Of a DNA stretch of 64,000 nucleotides, positions 25,254 through 35,480 are shown one piece after another. Made by a program: the position numbers and the translations under genes. The notes under the pieces were generated by a model. It was not told the origin of the DNA. It searched no databases and worked only from the letters and a program-made list of their open reading frames with translations. Source of the DNA: Chryseobacterium candidae (lineage in GTDB: Bacteria > Bacteroidota > Bacteroidia > Flavobacteriales > Weeksellaceae); assembly GCF_004916905.1 (NCBI RefSeq), contig NZ_SDLV01000025.1, positions 305,145 to 369,144 on the forward strand. Reading direction: 5' to 3'. Position 1 is the stretch's first letter. Each line of letters begins with the position of its first letter.

Positions 25254-26642
25254 TTAATTTAAACTTTCAAAAGCTGAGATCTTACCTTCTATGGCTGCTT
25301 TTGCTGCAGTAAGCGGGCTGGCAAGAATAGTTCTTGAACCTTGTCCCTGCCTGCCTTCAAAGTTTCTGTTGGAGGTGGAGACGCAATATTCTCCTTCCGG
25401 GATTTTATCATCATTCATGGCCAGACAGGCTGAACATCCCGGCTGACGAATCTGAAATCCTGCGTCACTGAATATTTTATCCAAACCTTCCTCATAAATC
25501 TGTTTAACCACCTGTTGAGATCCGGGAACAATCAGTGCTTTTACAGCATCAGATTTACTTTTCCCTTTAATATACTGGGCCGCAGAGCGGAAATCTTCTA
25601 TTCTTGCATTGGTACAGCTTCCTATGAACACATAGTTAACCTTGATACTGTTAACTGTCTGTCCGGCTTCCAGCCCCATATATTTCAAAGCTTTCTCTTC
25701 GGATTCATTTTGCGGTGCCGGAATAACTTCGCGGATTGAAATACCCATTCCCGGATTGGTACCATAAGTTATCATTGGGTAAATATCCGAAGCATCAAAG
25801 CTGAGTTCCTGATCAAAAACAGCTCCTTCATCTGTTTTCAGGGTTCTCCAATACGCTGCTTTTTCATTCCAGTCTTCTCCTTCCGGAGCAAATTTCCTTC
25901 CCTTTACGTATTCTAAAGTAGTTTCATCCGGAGCAATCATTCCGCCTCTGGCACCCATTTCAATACTCATGTTGCAGACCGTCATTCTTCCTTCCATTGA
26001 CATTTCTTCAAATACATTCCCTGCATATTCACAGAAATATCCTGTTCCTCCGTCTGTTCCTATTTTTGAAATGATATAAAGAATCACATCTTTAGGCTGA
26101 ACATTTTCATTTAATTTGCCATTGACTGTAATTCTCATTGATTTCGGCTTATTCAGCAATAAACACTGGCTGGCAAATACCTGAGCCACCTGGCTGGTTC
26201 CAATCCCAAAGGCAATAGATCCAAATGCGCCATGGGTAGAGGTATGACTGTCACCACATACAATGCTCATTCCCGGCTGGGTAATCCCTAATTCCGGAGC
26301 GATAATATGAACAATTCCCTGATATTGATGTCCCAATCCGAAAAGTTCAATATTATTTTTCTTACAGTTTTCCGTAAGCTGCTCTACCTGATTTCTTGAA
26401 AGATCATCTTTAATGGGCTGATCCTGATCCAAAGTAGGTACGTTGTGATCTGCAGTGGCTACAATCTGTTCCGGCCTGAAGAGTTCCAGATTTCTGGATT
26501 CAAGTTCCGCAAAGGCCTGAGGACTGGTTACCTCATGAATAAGATGCTTGTCTATATAAATGATCTGAGGTCCGTCAGGAATAGTTTCTACCACGTGAGC
26601 GTCCCATACTTTATCAAAAAGTGTCTTTTTATTGTTGTTCAT
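25254..26642 (-). CDS. leuC: 3-isopropylmalate dehydratase large subunit
   Basis: This 462-residue aconitase-family [4Fe-4S] subunit isomerises 2- to 3-isopropylmalate with LeuD. Landmarks are DKVWDAHVV near the N-terminus, [25 protein letters not shown], and the cluster cysteines in [14 protein letters not shown] and [11 protein letters not shown]. The gene lies 30 nt after leuA and upstream of a repeat-bearing gap before leuD. Confidence 0.96.
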   Translation of the reverse strand: MNNNKKTLFDKVWDAHVVETIPDGPQIIYIDKHLIHEVTSPQAFAELESRNLELFRPEQIVATADHNVPTLDQDQPIKDDLSRNQVEQLTENCKKNNIELFGLGHQYQGIVHIIAPELGITQPGMSIVCGDSHTSTHGAFGSIAFGIGTSQVAQVFASQCLLLNKPKSMRITVNGKLNENVQPKDVILYIISKIGTDGGTGYFCEYAGNVFEEMSMEGRMTVCNMSIEMGARGGMIAPDETTLEYVKGRKFAPEGEDWNEKAAYWRTLKTDEGAVFDQELSFDASDIYPMITYGTNPGMGISIREVIPAPQNESEEKALKYMGLEAGQTVNSIKVNYVFIGSCTNARIEDFRSAAQYIKGKSKSDAVKALIVPGSQQVVKQIYEEGLDKIFSDAGFQIRQPGCSACLAMNDDKIPEGEYCVSTSNRNFEGRQGQGSRTILASPLTAAKAAIEGKISAFESLN

Positions 26643-26672
26643 TGTTTACTTTATCTTGATTTTACATCAAAC

Positions 26673-27836
26673 CTATCCTATTTTTCTGCTGAAAGAATCT
26701 ATCATTACATTCAGATCATCATTATCTATTTCTTTTTTAAGATCAGCGATCTTCAAAAATTCCTGATATAAGTAATCAAGCTCATTCTTAGTTACTTCAT
26801 AGCCTATATGCTTGAAACGGTAAGCCAATGCTGAACGTCCGCTTCTCGCAGTCAGTATAATCGAAGAAGCATTTACACCTACTTCTGCGGGATCAATGAT
26901 TTCATAGGTCTCCCTGTTTTTAATCACACCATCCTGATGAATTCCTGAGCTGTGAGCAAAGGCATTAGCACCTACAATGGCTTTGTTAGGCTGTACGGAC
27001 ATTCCCATCAGATCAGAAACCATCGCACTCATTTCATTCAGCATTCTGGAATTCACATCGGTATGCAGATTCAAATCCTTATGCTGTTTTAAAATCATGA
27101 CAACTTCCTCCAATGCTGTGTTGCCAGCTCTTTCTCCTAATCCGTTGATGGTACATTCTATCTGGCGCGCTCCGTTGATTGCTCCTGCAATAGAATTTGC
27201 TGTAGCCAGTCCGAGATCATTATGGCAATGACATGAAAGCACTGCTTTTTCAATTCCTTTTACGTTTTCTCTCAGGTACTTTATTTTCTGACCATACTCT
27301 TCCGGAAGACAGTATCCTGTGGTATCAGGAATATTCAGTACAGTTGCTCCTGCTTTAATGACCGCTTCACATACTCTTGCAAGATATTCATTATCCGTTC
27401 TTCCTGCATCTTCAGCATAAAATTCTACGTCTTCCACATATGTTTTTGCATATCTTACCGCATCAGCTGCTCTTTCAATAATGTCTTCTCTTGTGGAGTT
27501 GAATTTGTATTTAATATGAGAATCCGAAGTCCCGATTCCTGTGTGGATTCTTGGTTTCTTTGCAAACTTCAGTGCTTCTGCCGCAGTATCAATATCTTTT
27601 TTATTGGCTCTTGTGAGTCCGCATACCTTCGCATTTTTCACCAGTTTTGAAATTTCTGAAACAGATTCAAAATCTCCGGGGCTGGAAATTGGAAATCCCG
27701 CCTCGATAATATCAATTCCTAACGTATCAAGCCTTTCAGCAATAATCAGTTTTTGTTCCGTATTCAGTTTGCATCCCGGAACCTGCTCCCCATCTCTCAG
27801 TGTCGTGTCAAAAATTTCAATTTTTTCGGAATTCAT
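26673..27836 (-). CDS. leuA: 2-isopropylmalate synthase, short form without the regulatory domain
   Basis: This enzyme condenses acetyl-CoA and 2-oxoisovalerate, the first committed step of leucine synthesis. The TIM-barrel part is complete: [40 protein letters not shown], the metal-binding [14 protein letters not shown] and NGLGERAGN, then [10 protein letters not shown]. The protein ends at residue 387, so the C-terminal leucine-binding domain (about 120 residues in E. coli LeuA) is missing. It should therefore escape classical leucine feedback. Citramalate synthase is a possible alternative, but the leuCDB context favours isopropylmalate synthase. It is the first gene of the operon. No Leu-rich leader peptide was found upstream. 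Confidence 0.92.
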   Translation of the reverse strand: MNSEKIEIFDTTLRDGEQVPGCKLNTEQKLIIAERLDTLGIDIIEAGFPISSPGDFESVSEISKLVKNAKVCGLTRANKKDIDTAAEALKFAKKPRIHTGIGTSDSHIKYKFNSTREDIIERAADAVRYAKTYVEDVEFYAEDAGRTDNEYLARVCEAVIKAGATVLNIPDTTGYCLPEEYGQKIKYLRENVKGIEKAVLSCHCHNDLGLATANSIAGAINGARQIECTINGLGERAGNTALEEVVMILKQHKDLNLHTDVNSRMLNEMSAMVSDLMGMSVQPNKAIVGANAFAHSSGIHQDGVIKNRETYEIIDPAEVGVNASSIILTARSGRSALAYRFKHIGYEVTKNELDYLYQEFLKIADLKKEIDNDDLNVMIDSFSRKIG

Positions 27837-27984
27837 AAGTGAAGTTTTTTACTTAATTTTGGCTCAAAACTACAGCTTGCGTTATTTTTTCATTTTCACT
27901 TTTCCTGAAAATTACAATATTCAATAGCTTAGAAAACAATTGTATTTATTTATTAATCAGTAATTTAATTCCCAAAAATTTACA

Positions 27985-29529
27985 ATGGCAGAATTGCAGA
28001 AAGATTTTTTGTTTGTATTGGTAAAGTCATTGACCACCTCTGAAAAAAGACAGTTTAAACTCTACGTAAACCGGCTCGGAATTAACGTAGATGCCAAATT
28101 TTTGCTGTTATTTTCTGAGATGGATAAAATGAAAGAATACGATGAAAGTATTATTATTGAGAAAAAAATATCTACAAAACAACAGCTTTCCAACCTTAAA
28201 GCCCATCTTTACAAACAGATTCTTGTAAGTCTCCGTATGAACCCGAGTCATCAGAACTACAGAATACAGCTTCGTGAACAGTTGGATTTCGCCAACATTC
28301 TGTATCAGAAAGGGCTTTATAAACAGGCTTTAAAAATATTAGACAAGACCAAGCAAACGGCACTGGAACTGGATGAAAAAAGTATTGCATCGGAGATCAT
28401 AGATCTTGAAAAAGTAATTGAATCACAATTTATTACACGAAGTATTGAAGGCCGTGCGGAAGAGCTTATCAAACAGTCCCGGGAGATCAGTAAACAAAAC
28501 CGTTATACCACAAAATTATCTAATCTTTCTCTGAAATTATACAGCGAAATGCTTACCCATGGTTATGTAAAAAACGATGCAGACCGACAGGAAGTAATGG
28601 ATATCTTTAATGCTGAGATTAAAAATATTAATCCTGAGAAACTGAATTTCACGGAGAAATTATGGTATTACAAAGCCCATGTCTGGAAAAACCAGCTCTT
28701 ACAGGATTATAAATACACCTTAAAATATGCCTATCAGTGGGTAGATCTTTTTCATAAAAAGCCTGAAATGATTTACAGCCATCCTGTTTGGTATATCAAG
28801 GGAAATACTTATTTGCTGAAAATCCTGTTTTTATATGGAAATATTGATATTCTGGAAGAGCATTTTCAGAATTTCAACAAAATGGTACATACGGAGAATT
28901 TTGTTCAGAATGAAAATCTCCAGTCTCTTATTTTCCTTACCCATTACAATACCCTGATGAATATTCACTTTGTAAAAGGAGAATTTTTTACAGGAACCAA
29001 ACTTATTCCTGAAGTGGAATTAAAAATGGAAAAACTTAGAGAAAGAATAGATGAACACCATTTTATGATTCTCTACCTTAAAATGGCGGCCATGTTCTTC
29101 GGCAGTAAAATGTTTGACAAATCTATTGAATATTCCATGAGGGTCATCGAATCCAAAGGAAATGTGCAGGAAGACCTGTTGTTCCATACCCGGATTCTGA
29201 TCTTAATGGCAAAATATGAGTCCGGTAATGATGAAGATTATGATGAATTTATTGCTTCTACTTTGAAGTTTGCCAAGAAAATGAAGAAGCCGGAAGAATT
29301 CCATTTTGAAAGCATCCAGTTCTTCAAGAACCTTAATAATCAGGTGCCGGATCAGAGACAGAAAGCATTTGAAAGTTTTGATAAAAAGCTGGAAGAGTTT
29401 TCCAACAATGAGTATTACCGACGCTCCTTATTCTATATTGACATCCATGGATGGATCAAATCTAAAGTTCAGCATGTGGATGTGGTTGAGATTATCAAGC
29501 ATAAAGTGAAGTACAAAAGAAAACATTAA
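27985..29529 (+). CDS. Conserved helical-repeat protein of unknown function
   Basis: This 514-residue soluble, almost entirely alpha-helical protein has TPR-like pairs (for example ANILYQKGLYKQALKILDKT at ~111-130). It has no signal peptide, and a conserved-looking N-terminus (LQKDFLFVLVKSLTTSEKRQFKLYV). I recall proteins of this type as uncharacterised in Bacteroidetes. It is a single gene divergent from leuA, with 148 bp between them. Confidence 0.75.
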   Translation: MAELQKDFLFVLVKSLTTSEKRQFKLYVNRLGINVDAKFLLLFSEMDKMKEYDESIIIEKKISTKQQLSNLKAHLYKQILVSLRMNPSHQNYRIQLREQLDFANILYQKGLYKQALKILDKTKQTALELDEKSIASEIIDLEKVIESQFITRSIEGRAEELIKQSREISKQNRYTTKLSNLSLKLYSEMLTHGYVKNDADRQEVMDIFNAEIKNINPEKLNFTEKLWYYKAHVWKNQLLQDYKYTLKYAYQWVDLFHKKPEMIYSHPVWYIKGNTYLLKILFLYGNIDILEEHFQNFNKMVHTENFVQNENLQSLIFLTHYNTLMNIHFVKGEFFTGTKLIPEVELKMEKLRERIDEHHFMILYLKMAAMFFGSKMFDKSIEYSMRVIESKGNVQEDLLFHTRILILMAKYESGNDEDYDEFIASTLKFAKKMKKPEEFHFESIQFFKNLNNQVPDQRQKAFESFDKKLEEFSNNEYYRRSLFYIDIHGWIKSKVQHVDVVEIIKHKVKYKRKH

Positions 29530-29760
29530 ATAAAAATATGTAAAATTCTATTTTACAATATTTTAAAATAATTTATCTCATGTAAAAAAGAGCATAAAAA
29601 ACTGTTTTCTTTTTAATATAGTCTCGCAGACTTAGGTATTAACAGGTCGCTCCTCCGGAGCTTTATTTCTATGGGGAATTCATTTTTTTCTACCAACAGT
29701 AGATCCCAATGGGAGCGACCTGTTTAATTATGCTTTGATTTAATCGGACAGAAATATTTT
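29530..29760. other. Intergenic region holding an 84-bp inverted-repeat element
   Basis: Apart from the element at 29641-29724 the region is plain AT-rich DNA between two converging genes. No standard terminator other than the element itself is seen. Confidence 0.6.
29641..29724. repeat. 84-bp element with 13-bp perfect terminal inverted repeats
   Basis: AACAGGTCGCTCC (29641-29653) and GGAGCGACCTGTT (29712-29724) form the ends. A small hairpin GCTCC-TCC-GGAGC lies at 29649-29661. It codes for nothing, and resembles the miniature palindromic repeats scattered in Bacteroidetes genomes (from memory). Confidence 0.6.
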
Positions 29761-30735
29761 TTATTGATACATATTCTCTATGAAATCCAATGCATTTTTA
29801 TGACTGATCTTTTCTGCTAATTCTGAAGAGAAGCGTTTTTCAATTTCTTTATTGATGGCATTAAAAACGGATGCATCATCATATCCTTCAAAGAAAACAG
29901 GATATCGGGATTTATCCGGGTGGTTTTTCCAAAAGAAAAAATCGGCTCCATATGCAAGCGCATCTTCTCCTCCTAAATCAAGACCGTACTGAATATGTTC
30001 ATACAACATTTCCGGGTTGGTATCATCAACACAATTGCGGATAAAGTTGAGCCCTATTAATCCTTTTCTTTTAATGACTTCTTTTGCCAGTTCATCAGGA
30101 AGATTTCTTTTTTTGTCGTGGACCTGTCTATAGTTAGAATGACTTGCTAACACAGGAATCTTATAGTTTCTCTGATCGATATAATTAAGAATTCCATAAG
30201 CAAGCTGATCACTGGTATGAGCCAGATCAATAGCAATATTTTTTTCTGAAAAATAGTCAAGCAGGACTTTTCCGTCATCTTTCAGTCCGACATCAGAATT
30301 GTTTCCTCCTCCAAATCGGTTTTCAGTATGATGGGTTATTCCAAGATAAAGAACTTTCTGTGTTTTTTCAATGATCGCTTCCAAATTTTTAAAGCCAGCA
30401 TCAAGGGTATCATTTTCACCACAAAAGCCAGATGCATTTTCAATGGAAGCAATAACGCCTACCTTATCTGTGTTCTCAGGATTCTTATAGTTTTCACAAT
30501 CAAATAAGAAAAAGCTTTCATTTTGAAGGAGATCTGAAAATATTTCGCTCTGCTTTGCTCCATAAACAGTACTATTTTCATCTGTTGCTGAGTATATAGC
30601 CATCACCTGAAGCTTTACATTTCCTTCCTGCAAATATGGAAGCGAACAGCCAAGCTCTTTATCATCTGTTAACGACCCCGGCCGCAGTAAATAGCATAAT
30701 AAATCGCAATGCAGATCAATATTAATAGGATTCAT
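29761..30735 (-). CDS. Membrane dipeptidase (M19 family), cytosolic form
   Basis: This 324-residue zinc dipeptidase-type amidohydrolase has IDLHCDLLCYL (metal-binding HxD) near the start, YLGITHHTENRFGGG, AIDLAHTSD, VLASHSNYRQVH and a late GADFFFWK. M19 enzymes hydrolyse dipeptides, sometimes with D-residues. No signal peptide is visible. It lies 20 nt downstream of the DUF4932 gene and is probably co-transcribed with it. Confidence 0.88.
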   Translation of the reverse strand: MNPINIDLHCDLLCYLLRPGSLTDDKELGCSLPYLQEGNVKLQVMAIYSATDENSTVYGAKQSEIFSDLLQNESFFLFDCENYKNPENTDKVGVIASIENASGFCGENDTLDAGFKNLEAIIEKTQKVLYLGITHHTENRFGGGNNSDVGLKDDGKVLLDYFSEKNIAIDLAHTSDQLAYGILNYIDQRNYKIPVLASHSNYRQVHDKKRNLPDELAKEVIKRKGLIGLNFIRNCVDDTNPEMLYEHIQYGLDLGGEDALAYGADFFFWKNHPDKSRYPVFFEGYDDASVFNAINKEIEKRFSSELAEKISHKNALDFIENMYQ

Positions 30736-30755
30736 ATTATTGTAATTTTAAAGTT

Positions 30756-31943
30756 TTATTTCTTTACTTTTTTAAGTTCATCATTGATAAATTCTACAGA
30801 ACTGTTTTCAAAAGCTTCAAGCAGTCTCGGCACGAAATCTCCGAATGTTTTATATTTTTTTCTGTTAGAATTGTAATCTTTTAATTTTTCTTCTAATAAG
30901 GGTATAAAAATGAAATTATTTTTCAAATGATATTCCTGAAGTCTTTTTACCCTTTCTTCATCTTTCTGAATTCTGGCAGTTTCAATCTCACCCAATCTCA
31001 CCAGATGTTCCGCAACACAGGTTTGATAATCCCCATAACCTCCTGTTTTAATCATCACTTCTTTTAATTTTGACTTTTCAAATAAATCTTTAAACCTGGT
31101 CAGCTGTTCCTTATTTTTATATATTTCTTTATTCACAAAAGAGTGTCCGAATTCATGAACACTTAAAAAACGTGCCTGAAACTGATTGTCATAGCCAAAT
31201 TCTGCAGTTTTCTGTACTCTCACGAACGGACTTGCAATCTCATAAATATTTTTTGCTCCTGATTTTAAAACGACTTCTGCAGCAATTCCTCTTCCTTCAT
31301 TATCTTCTATAGGCCACATCATCATAGGAGAAATAATAATGGTATAGGCATTAAAGCTTTCGCCGTAAAACCGCTCCATAGCAGCCGTAAATCCGGCAGG
31401 AATCTGTTTGTTATATTCCTCTATCCCACCATTATAGAAGCTTTCATTCTCTTTAAAAAACTGCCCTATATTCTCCTGAATATAGAATCTTGAAAGATCA
31501 GAAATATAATTTTTAATTAAATCTGTAACTTCTTTATTTTGTTCCCTGGTCAGATTATTGTTTTCAAAATGATAATCATTGAGCCAGTCTACTGCCGGAA
31601 ATTCCTTATGATACATAAGAGGTTTCATGAGGACATCATTTCCGGAACCATATTTTTCCATTAAAACATCATTGAGTTCTGCTGTAGAAACAGCAATTTT
31701 TGAATTCTTCAGCCGGCTATATTTCTGTAAAGCATTTTTTACAACAGGCTGGTAAACAGAGCACTCTTTTATCTTATAAAGTTCAAAGTCTTTATTGTTC
31801 CTTCTATGCTCTGCGGAAAGAATTTCTGCAAGAAAATAGGTTTCAATATTTTTGTTATAAGTAACAGAAAATGGAGTGTTTTTTTTCTGTGAAAAGCTAC
31901 AAACGGAACTCAGTGATAGAAATACAACCAGTATCTTTTTCAT
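30756..31943 (-). CDS. Secreted DUF4932 putative zinc metalloprotease
   Basis: This 395-residue protein has a signal peptide (MKKILVVFLSLSSVCSFSQ) and the zinc-protease motif SVHEFGHSFVN at ~265-275, followed by a helical C-terminal part. The overall sequence fits DUF4932. The HExxH-type motif suggests gluzincin-like peptidase activity, which is an inference. It diverges from thrS, with both promoters in the 92-bp gap. Confidence 0.82.
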   Translation of the reverse strand: MKKILVVFLSLSSVCSFSQKKNTPFSVTYNKNIETYFLAEILSAEHRRNNKDFELYKIKECSVYQPVVKNALQKYSRLKNSKIAVSTAELNDVLMEKYGSGNDVLMKPLMYHKEFPAVDWLNDYHFENNNLTREQNKEVTDLIKNYISDLSRFYIQENIGQFFKENESFYNGGIEEYNKQIPAGFTAAMERFYGESFNAYTIIISPMMMWPIEDNEGRGIAAEVVLKSGAKNIYEIASPFVRVQKTAEFGYDNQFQARFLSVHEFGHSFVNKEIYKNKEQLTRFKDLFEKSKLKEVMIKTGGYGDYQTCVAEHLVRLGEIETARIQKDEERVKRLQEYHLKNNFIFIPLLEEKLKDYNSNRKKYKTFGDFVPRLLEAFENSSVEFINDELKKVKK

Positions 31944-32003
31944 TTTAAATATTAATTCTCATTCTAATTATAGGCTAATATAGTATTTTATCTAAAAATT
32001 CCG

Positions 32004-32011
32004 TATTTTTG
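32004..32011 (+). promoter_or_regulatory. -7 promoter motif for thrS
   Basis: TATTTTTG lies 24 bp upstream of the thrS ATG. No T-box or Thr-codon-rich leader is present in the short upstream region. Confidence 0.5.
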
Positions 32012-32035
32012 CATCTTAAAATTTCTTAGTAAACA

Positions 32036-33955
32036 ATGATAAAAATTACACTTCCAGACAATAGTGTCAAAGAATTCGAGGGAGCAGTGACTCCTCTAGA
32101 TGTGGCAAAATCTATAAGCGAGGGATTGGCTAGAAACACCATTTCCGCAATTGTTAATGACAAACAAGTAGAAACGACCACACCTATAACCACGGATTCT
32201 ACGGTACAGCTTTTGACCTGGAATGATGATCTTGGAAAGAAGGCTTTCTGGCACTCTTCTGCCCACCTTCTGGCGCAGGCAATCCTTGAGTTTTATCCTG
32301 ATGCTAAGTTGACCATCGGTCCTGCAATTGAAAGCGGATTCTACTATGATGTAGATTTCGGGGATGAAAGCTTATCTGAAAAAGATTTTGAAAAGATTGA
32401 GAAAAAGATCTTGGAAAATGCAAAGAAAGGTTCTACCTTCTCTTTGTATCCGGTTTCTAAAGAAGAAGCTTTAAAAACGTATGCAGACAATCCTTACAAA
32501 GTGGAATTAATCTCTAATCTTAATGATGGGGAAATCACTTTTGTAACACACGATAACTTCACAGATTTATGTCGTGGCGGTCACATTCCAAATACAGGAA
32601 TCGTAAAAGCGGTTAAAATATTAAATGCTGCAGGAGCTTATTGGAGAGGTAATGAAAAGAACCCTCAACTGACAAGAGTATACGGTATTTCTTTCCCTAA
32701 ACAGAAAGACCTTACTGAATATCTTGAAAGACTGGAGGAAGCTAAAAGAAGAGACCACAGAAAACTAGGTAAAGAACTTGGAATTTTCGCATTTTCTGAA
32801 AAAGTAGGTGCCGGTTTACCACTTTGGCTGCCAAAAGGTACTGCTTTAAGAAGAAAACTGGAAAATTTCCTTTCTGATGCCCAGAAAAAAGGAGGTTACG
32901 AATTTGTAATGTCTCCACACATCGGGGCAAAAGAATTATATGTAACTTCAGGACACTGGGATAAATATGGAGAAGACAGCTTCCAGCCGATTAAAACTCC
33001 GAATGAAGGAGAAGAATTCCTGCTAAAGCCAATGAACTGTCCTCACCACTGTGAAATTTACAAAACTTCACAATGGAGCTACAGAGATTTACCTAAGAGA
33101 TATGCAGAATTCGGTACGGTTTACAGATATGAGCAAAGTGGAGAGCTTCACGGATTAACGAGAGTTCGTGGATTTACTCAGGATGATGCTCACCTTTTCT
33201 GTACTCCGGATCAGCTTTCTGAAGAATTTGAAAAAGTAATTGATTTGACGCTTTATGTATTCAAATCTTTAGGTTTTGAAGATTTTGTAACTCAGGTTTC
33301 ATTAAGAGATCCTGAAAACAAGCAAAAGTACATCGGTTCTGATGAGAACTGGGAGAAAGCAGAAAGTGCAATCATCAATGCAGCTCAAAAGAAAGGTTTA
33401 AAAACAGTAATAGAATACGGAGAAGCTGCATTCTACGGTCCTAAGCTTGACTTCATGGTGAAAGATGCTTTAGGAAGAAAATGGCAGCTTGGAACCATCC
33501 AGGTGGATTATAACCTTCCGGAAAGATTCGATCTTCATTATATCGGAAATGATAATGAAAAGCACAGACCCGTGATGATCCACAGAGCACCATTCGGTTC
33601 TATGGAGCGTTTTATTGCTATTTTGCTGGAGAATACAGCAGGTGATTTCCCACTATGGCTAAGTCCGGATCAATTTATTATTCTACCGATCAGTGAAAAA
33701 TATGTAGATTATTCAAAAAAAGTTTCACAATTTTTGGAAAATCACGATATTAGCGGTCAGATTGATGACAGAAATGAGAAGACCGGTAAAAAGATCCGTG
33801 ATGCTGAATTGAATAAAATTCCTTTTATGCTTGTCGTAGGAGAAAATGAAGAAAAAGAAGGCACGATCTCTGTAAGAAGACGCGGTGAAGGAGATCTTGG
33901 AGTGATGAAGATGGAAGATTTTGTAGCTTACTTCAAAAAAGAAGCAGCAATATAA
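32036..33955 (+). CDS. thrS: Threonyl-tRNA synthetase
   Basis: This 639-residue class II synthetase charges tRNA-Thr. Domains in order are TGS (~1-62), the editing/SAD domain (~65-225, with the zinc-type motif [11 protein letters not shown] and [10 protein letters not shown]), the catalytic core with [10 protein letters not shown] and [14 protein letters not shown], and the anticodon-binding domain (~540-639). It is full length and forms an operon with infC. Confidence 0.98.
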   Translation: MIKITLPDNSVKEFEGAVTPLDVAKSISEGLARNTISAIVNDKQVETTTPITTDSTVQLLTWNDDLGKKAFWHSSAHLLAQAILEFYPDAKLTIGPAIESGFYYDVDFGDESLSEKDFEKIEKKILENAKKGSTFSLYPVSKEEALKTYADNPYKVELISNLNDGEITFVTHDNFTDLCRGGHIPNTGIVKAVKILNAAGAYWRGNEKNPQLTRVYGISFPKQKDLTEYLERLEEAKRRDHRKLGKELGIFAFSEKVGAGLPLWLPKGTALRRKLENFLSDAQKKGGYEFVMSPHIGAKELYVTSGHWDKYGEDSFQPIKTPNEGEEFLLKPMNCPHHCEIYKTSQWSYRDLPKRYAEFGTVYRYEQSGELHGLTRVRGFTQDDAHLFCTPDQLSEEFEKVIDLTLYVFKSLGFEDFVTQVSLRDPENKQKYIGSDENWEKAESAIINAAQKKGLKTVIEYGEAAFYGPKLDFMVKDALGRKWQLGTIQVDYNLPERFDLHYIGNDNEKHRPVMIHRAPFGSMERFIAILLENTAGDFPLWLSPDQFIILPISEKYVDYSKKVSQFLENHDISGQIDDRNEKTGKKIRDAELNKIPFMLVVGENEEKEGTISVRRRGEGDLGVMKMEDFVAYFKKEAAI

Positions 33956-33969
33956 ATTAAAGACTGAAG

Positions 33970-34015
33970 GATTCAAAGATTAAAAAAATTAACGGAATCT
34001 TTAAATATTTGAATC
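33970..34015. repeat. Imperfect hairpin in the thrS-infC gap
   Basis: GATTCAAAGATT is followed by AATCTTT and then TTTGAATC, giving an imperfect stem in the infC leader. It may be an mRNA structure or a decayed interspersed repeat. Confidence 0.4.
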
Positions 34016-34053
34016 AATTAAATTAAGTAATTAACCAATAAAATTATAATACA

Positions 34054-34614
34054 ATAGCACAAAGATTTAACAACAGGGGCCCACAAAGACGTCCGGTACA
34101 AGAGGACTTACACTTGATCAACGATAAAATTCGTGTGAGAGAGCTTCGTTTGGTGGGCGATAACGTAGAGCCAGGAATTTATCCAATTGACAAAGCAAGA
34201 CAGATTGCTGCGGAACAGGAATTGGATTTAGTAGTAATTTCTGACAAGGCAGAACCTTTTATTGCAAGAGTATTGGAATATAAGAAATTCTTATACGAGC
34301 AAAAGAAAAAACAGAAGGAACTTAAAGCTAAGCAGGTAAAAGTGGTTGTAAAAGAGATCCGTTTCGGGCCTCAGACTGATGATCACGATTATGAATTCAA
34401 AAAGAAGCATGCTGAAAAATTTCTTGAAGAAGGTTCTAAATTAAAAACCTACGTATTTTTTAAAGGACGTTCGATTATCTTTAAAGACCAGGGAGAAATC
34501 TTGCTTTTAAAACTTGCTCAGGAATTAGAGCACGTGGGAAAAGTAGACCAGCTTCCTAAACTTGAAGGAAAAAGGATGATTATGATGATGAGTCCTAAAA
34601 AACCGGCAAAATAA
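34054..34614 (+). CDS. infC: Translation initiation factor IF-3 with AUA start codon
   Basis: IF-3 binds the 30S subunit and rejects non-canonical start codons. The protein of 186 residues has the IF3 N-domain ([16 protein letters not shown]) and C-domain ([24 protein letters not shown]). In this frame a stop lies at 34039-34041. The only usable start before the conserved [20 protein letters not shown] segment is ATA at 34054; no ATG, GTG or TTG occurs until TTG at 34114, inside the conserved region. A rare start codon is the known basis of IF-3 autoregulation in other bacteria (AUU in E. coli). It is co-transcribed with thrS. Unusually, rpmI and rplT do not follow directly. Confidence 0.9.
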   Translation: MAQRFNNRGPQRRPVQEDLHLINDKIRVRELRLVGDNVEPGIYPIDKARQIAAEQELDLVVISDKAEPFIARVLEYKKFLYEQKKKQKELKAKQVKVVVKEIRFGPQTDDHDYEFKKKHAEKFLEEGSKLKTYVFFKGRSIIFKDQGEILLLKLAQELEHVGKVDQLPKLEGKRMIMMMSPKKPAK

Positions 34615-34635
34615 TTAAGTCATTATTTTACATAT

Positions 34636-34662
34636 AAACCTCAAAGCAATTTGAGGTTTTTT
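34636..34662 (+). terminator. Terminator after infC
   Basis: AAACCTCAAA / TTTGAGGTTT with a 4-nt loop, then T's. It ends the thrS-infC unit. Confidence 0.75.
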
Positions 34663-34689
34663 ATTGCCCGGATTTCACAAAAACTTAAG

Positions 34690-34728
34690 ATTGTTGATCC
34701 GGACTACCCTATCGCCCGGATCAATAAT
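34690..34728 (-). terminator. Hairpin downstream of the lipoprotein gene
   Basis: ATTGTTGATCCGG / CCGGATCAATAAT is a 13-bp stem with one G-U pair. It lies 30 bp beyond the stop of the minus-strand lipoprotein, with only a weak T run. Confidence 0.45.
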
Positions 34729-34758
34729 CCAACTTTTATAAAATTTTATACAATCTTA

Positions 34759-35322
34759 CTATCCTTCAAAATCACCGCAATCGTGCTCTGTAAAAAGAGG
34801 TAAAGCTTTTTGCGTGGTAAAATATCTGGATATCCTTTTGTTTTTTAATTCCGGTTTTTTGCCTTCTATCACGAGTTCGTAAACGGGCGCTTTATCTATC
34901 TGGGTTAAAATAAAGGTTCTTTCCGGTGTCTTCAAGATAGTTTTATTTCCTTCATTAGAGTATGAAAAATCATCAGTTTCGAAAGTGTCTTTTTCATCAC
35001 AGATATTGGTCCATCTGATCTGCTTTTTTGTTATAGAAAGGCTTGCCAAGTCACATGAATAACAGTTTCCGGAGAATTCTATCCCATATTTATCATGCAC
35101 ATTAGTGCTTTTACTATTCAACACATCAATAGGAACCAACGTTGAAAAATCACTTGCCATTTCTACTGTTTCAGGATCACTCTTCACGGGTTCCGGTGCA
35201 GATGCTGCAACTTCTTTTAGAGTATCAGGAGAGGTATTTGTTCCTGATTTTTTGTCTGCAGAGGGTGAGCAGGATGCTAATAAAGCAGTCATCACTGAAA
35301 GGCTGATTATTAAGTTTTTCAT
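34759..35322 (-). CDS. Lipoprotein of unknown function
   Basis: This 187-residue protein has a lipobox LLASC (Cys18), then a Ser/Thr/Pro-rich spacer to ~residue 60. The globular C-terminal part contains four Cys (GNCYSCD, TNICDE, EHDCGD) that could form two disulfides. No family was recognised. No acidic export signal follows Cys18, so it may face the periplasm. It is divergent from the next lipoprotein gene. Confidence 0.7.
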   Translation of the reverse strand: MKNLIISLSVMTALLASCSPSADKKSGTNTSPDTLKEVAASAPEPVKSDPETVEMASDFSTLVPIDVLNSKSTNVHDKYGIEFSGNCYSCDLASLSITKKQIRWTNICDEKDTFETDDFSYSNEGNKTILKTPERTFILTQIDKAPVYELVIEGKKPELKNKRISRYFTTQKALPLFTEHDCGDFEG

Positions 35323-35412
35323 TTTACTAAGTAAATTATAATATTGGGGTTATCTTTTTGTAAAATTCTCCAAAATCCATCGTTCAATATATCCCTGTTT
35401 TCAGCCATTTAT

Positions 35413-35427
35413 TCCCTGTATCAGGGA
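35413..35427. promoter_or_regulatory. Palindrome upstream of the 357-residue lipoprotein gene
   Basis: TCCCTG-TAT-CAGGGA is a perfect 6-bp inverted repeat, nested inside a second pair CAGCCA (35402-35407) / TGGCTG (35435-35440). It precedes the -7 motif TACATTTG at 35457-35464, so it is a candidate regulator site. Confidence 0.4.
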
Positions 35428-35480
35428 GTTTTGTTGGCTGCTGGCCTTAATACTGATACATTTGCTCAAAAATATAAAAA

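Noticed and set aside
27837..27984. Possible leucine leader peptide before leuA
   Set aside because: Reading the leuA strand shows only a very short ATG-AAA-AAA-TAA frame without Leu codons and no terminator/antiterminator pair.
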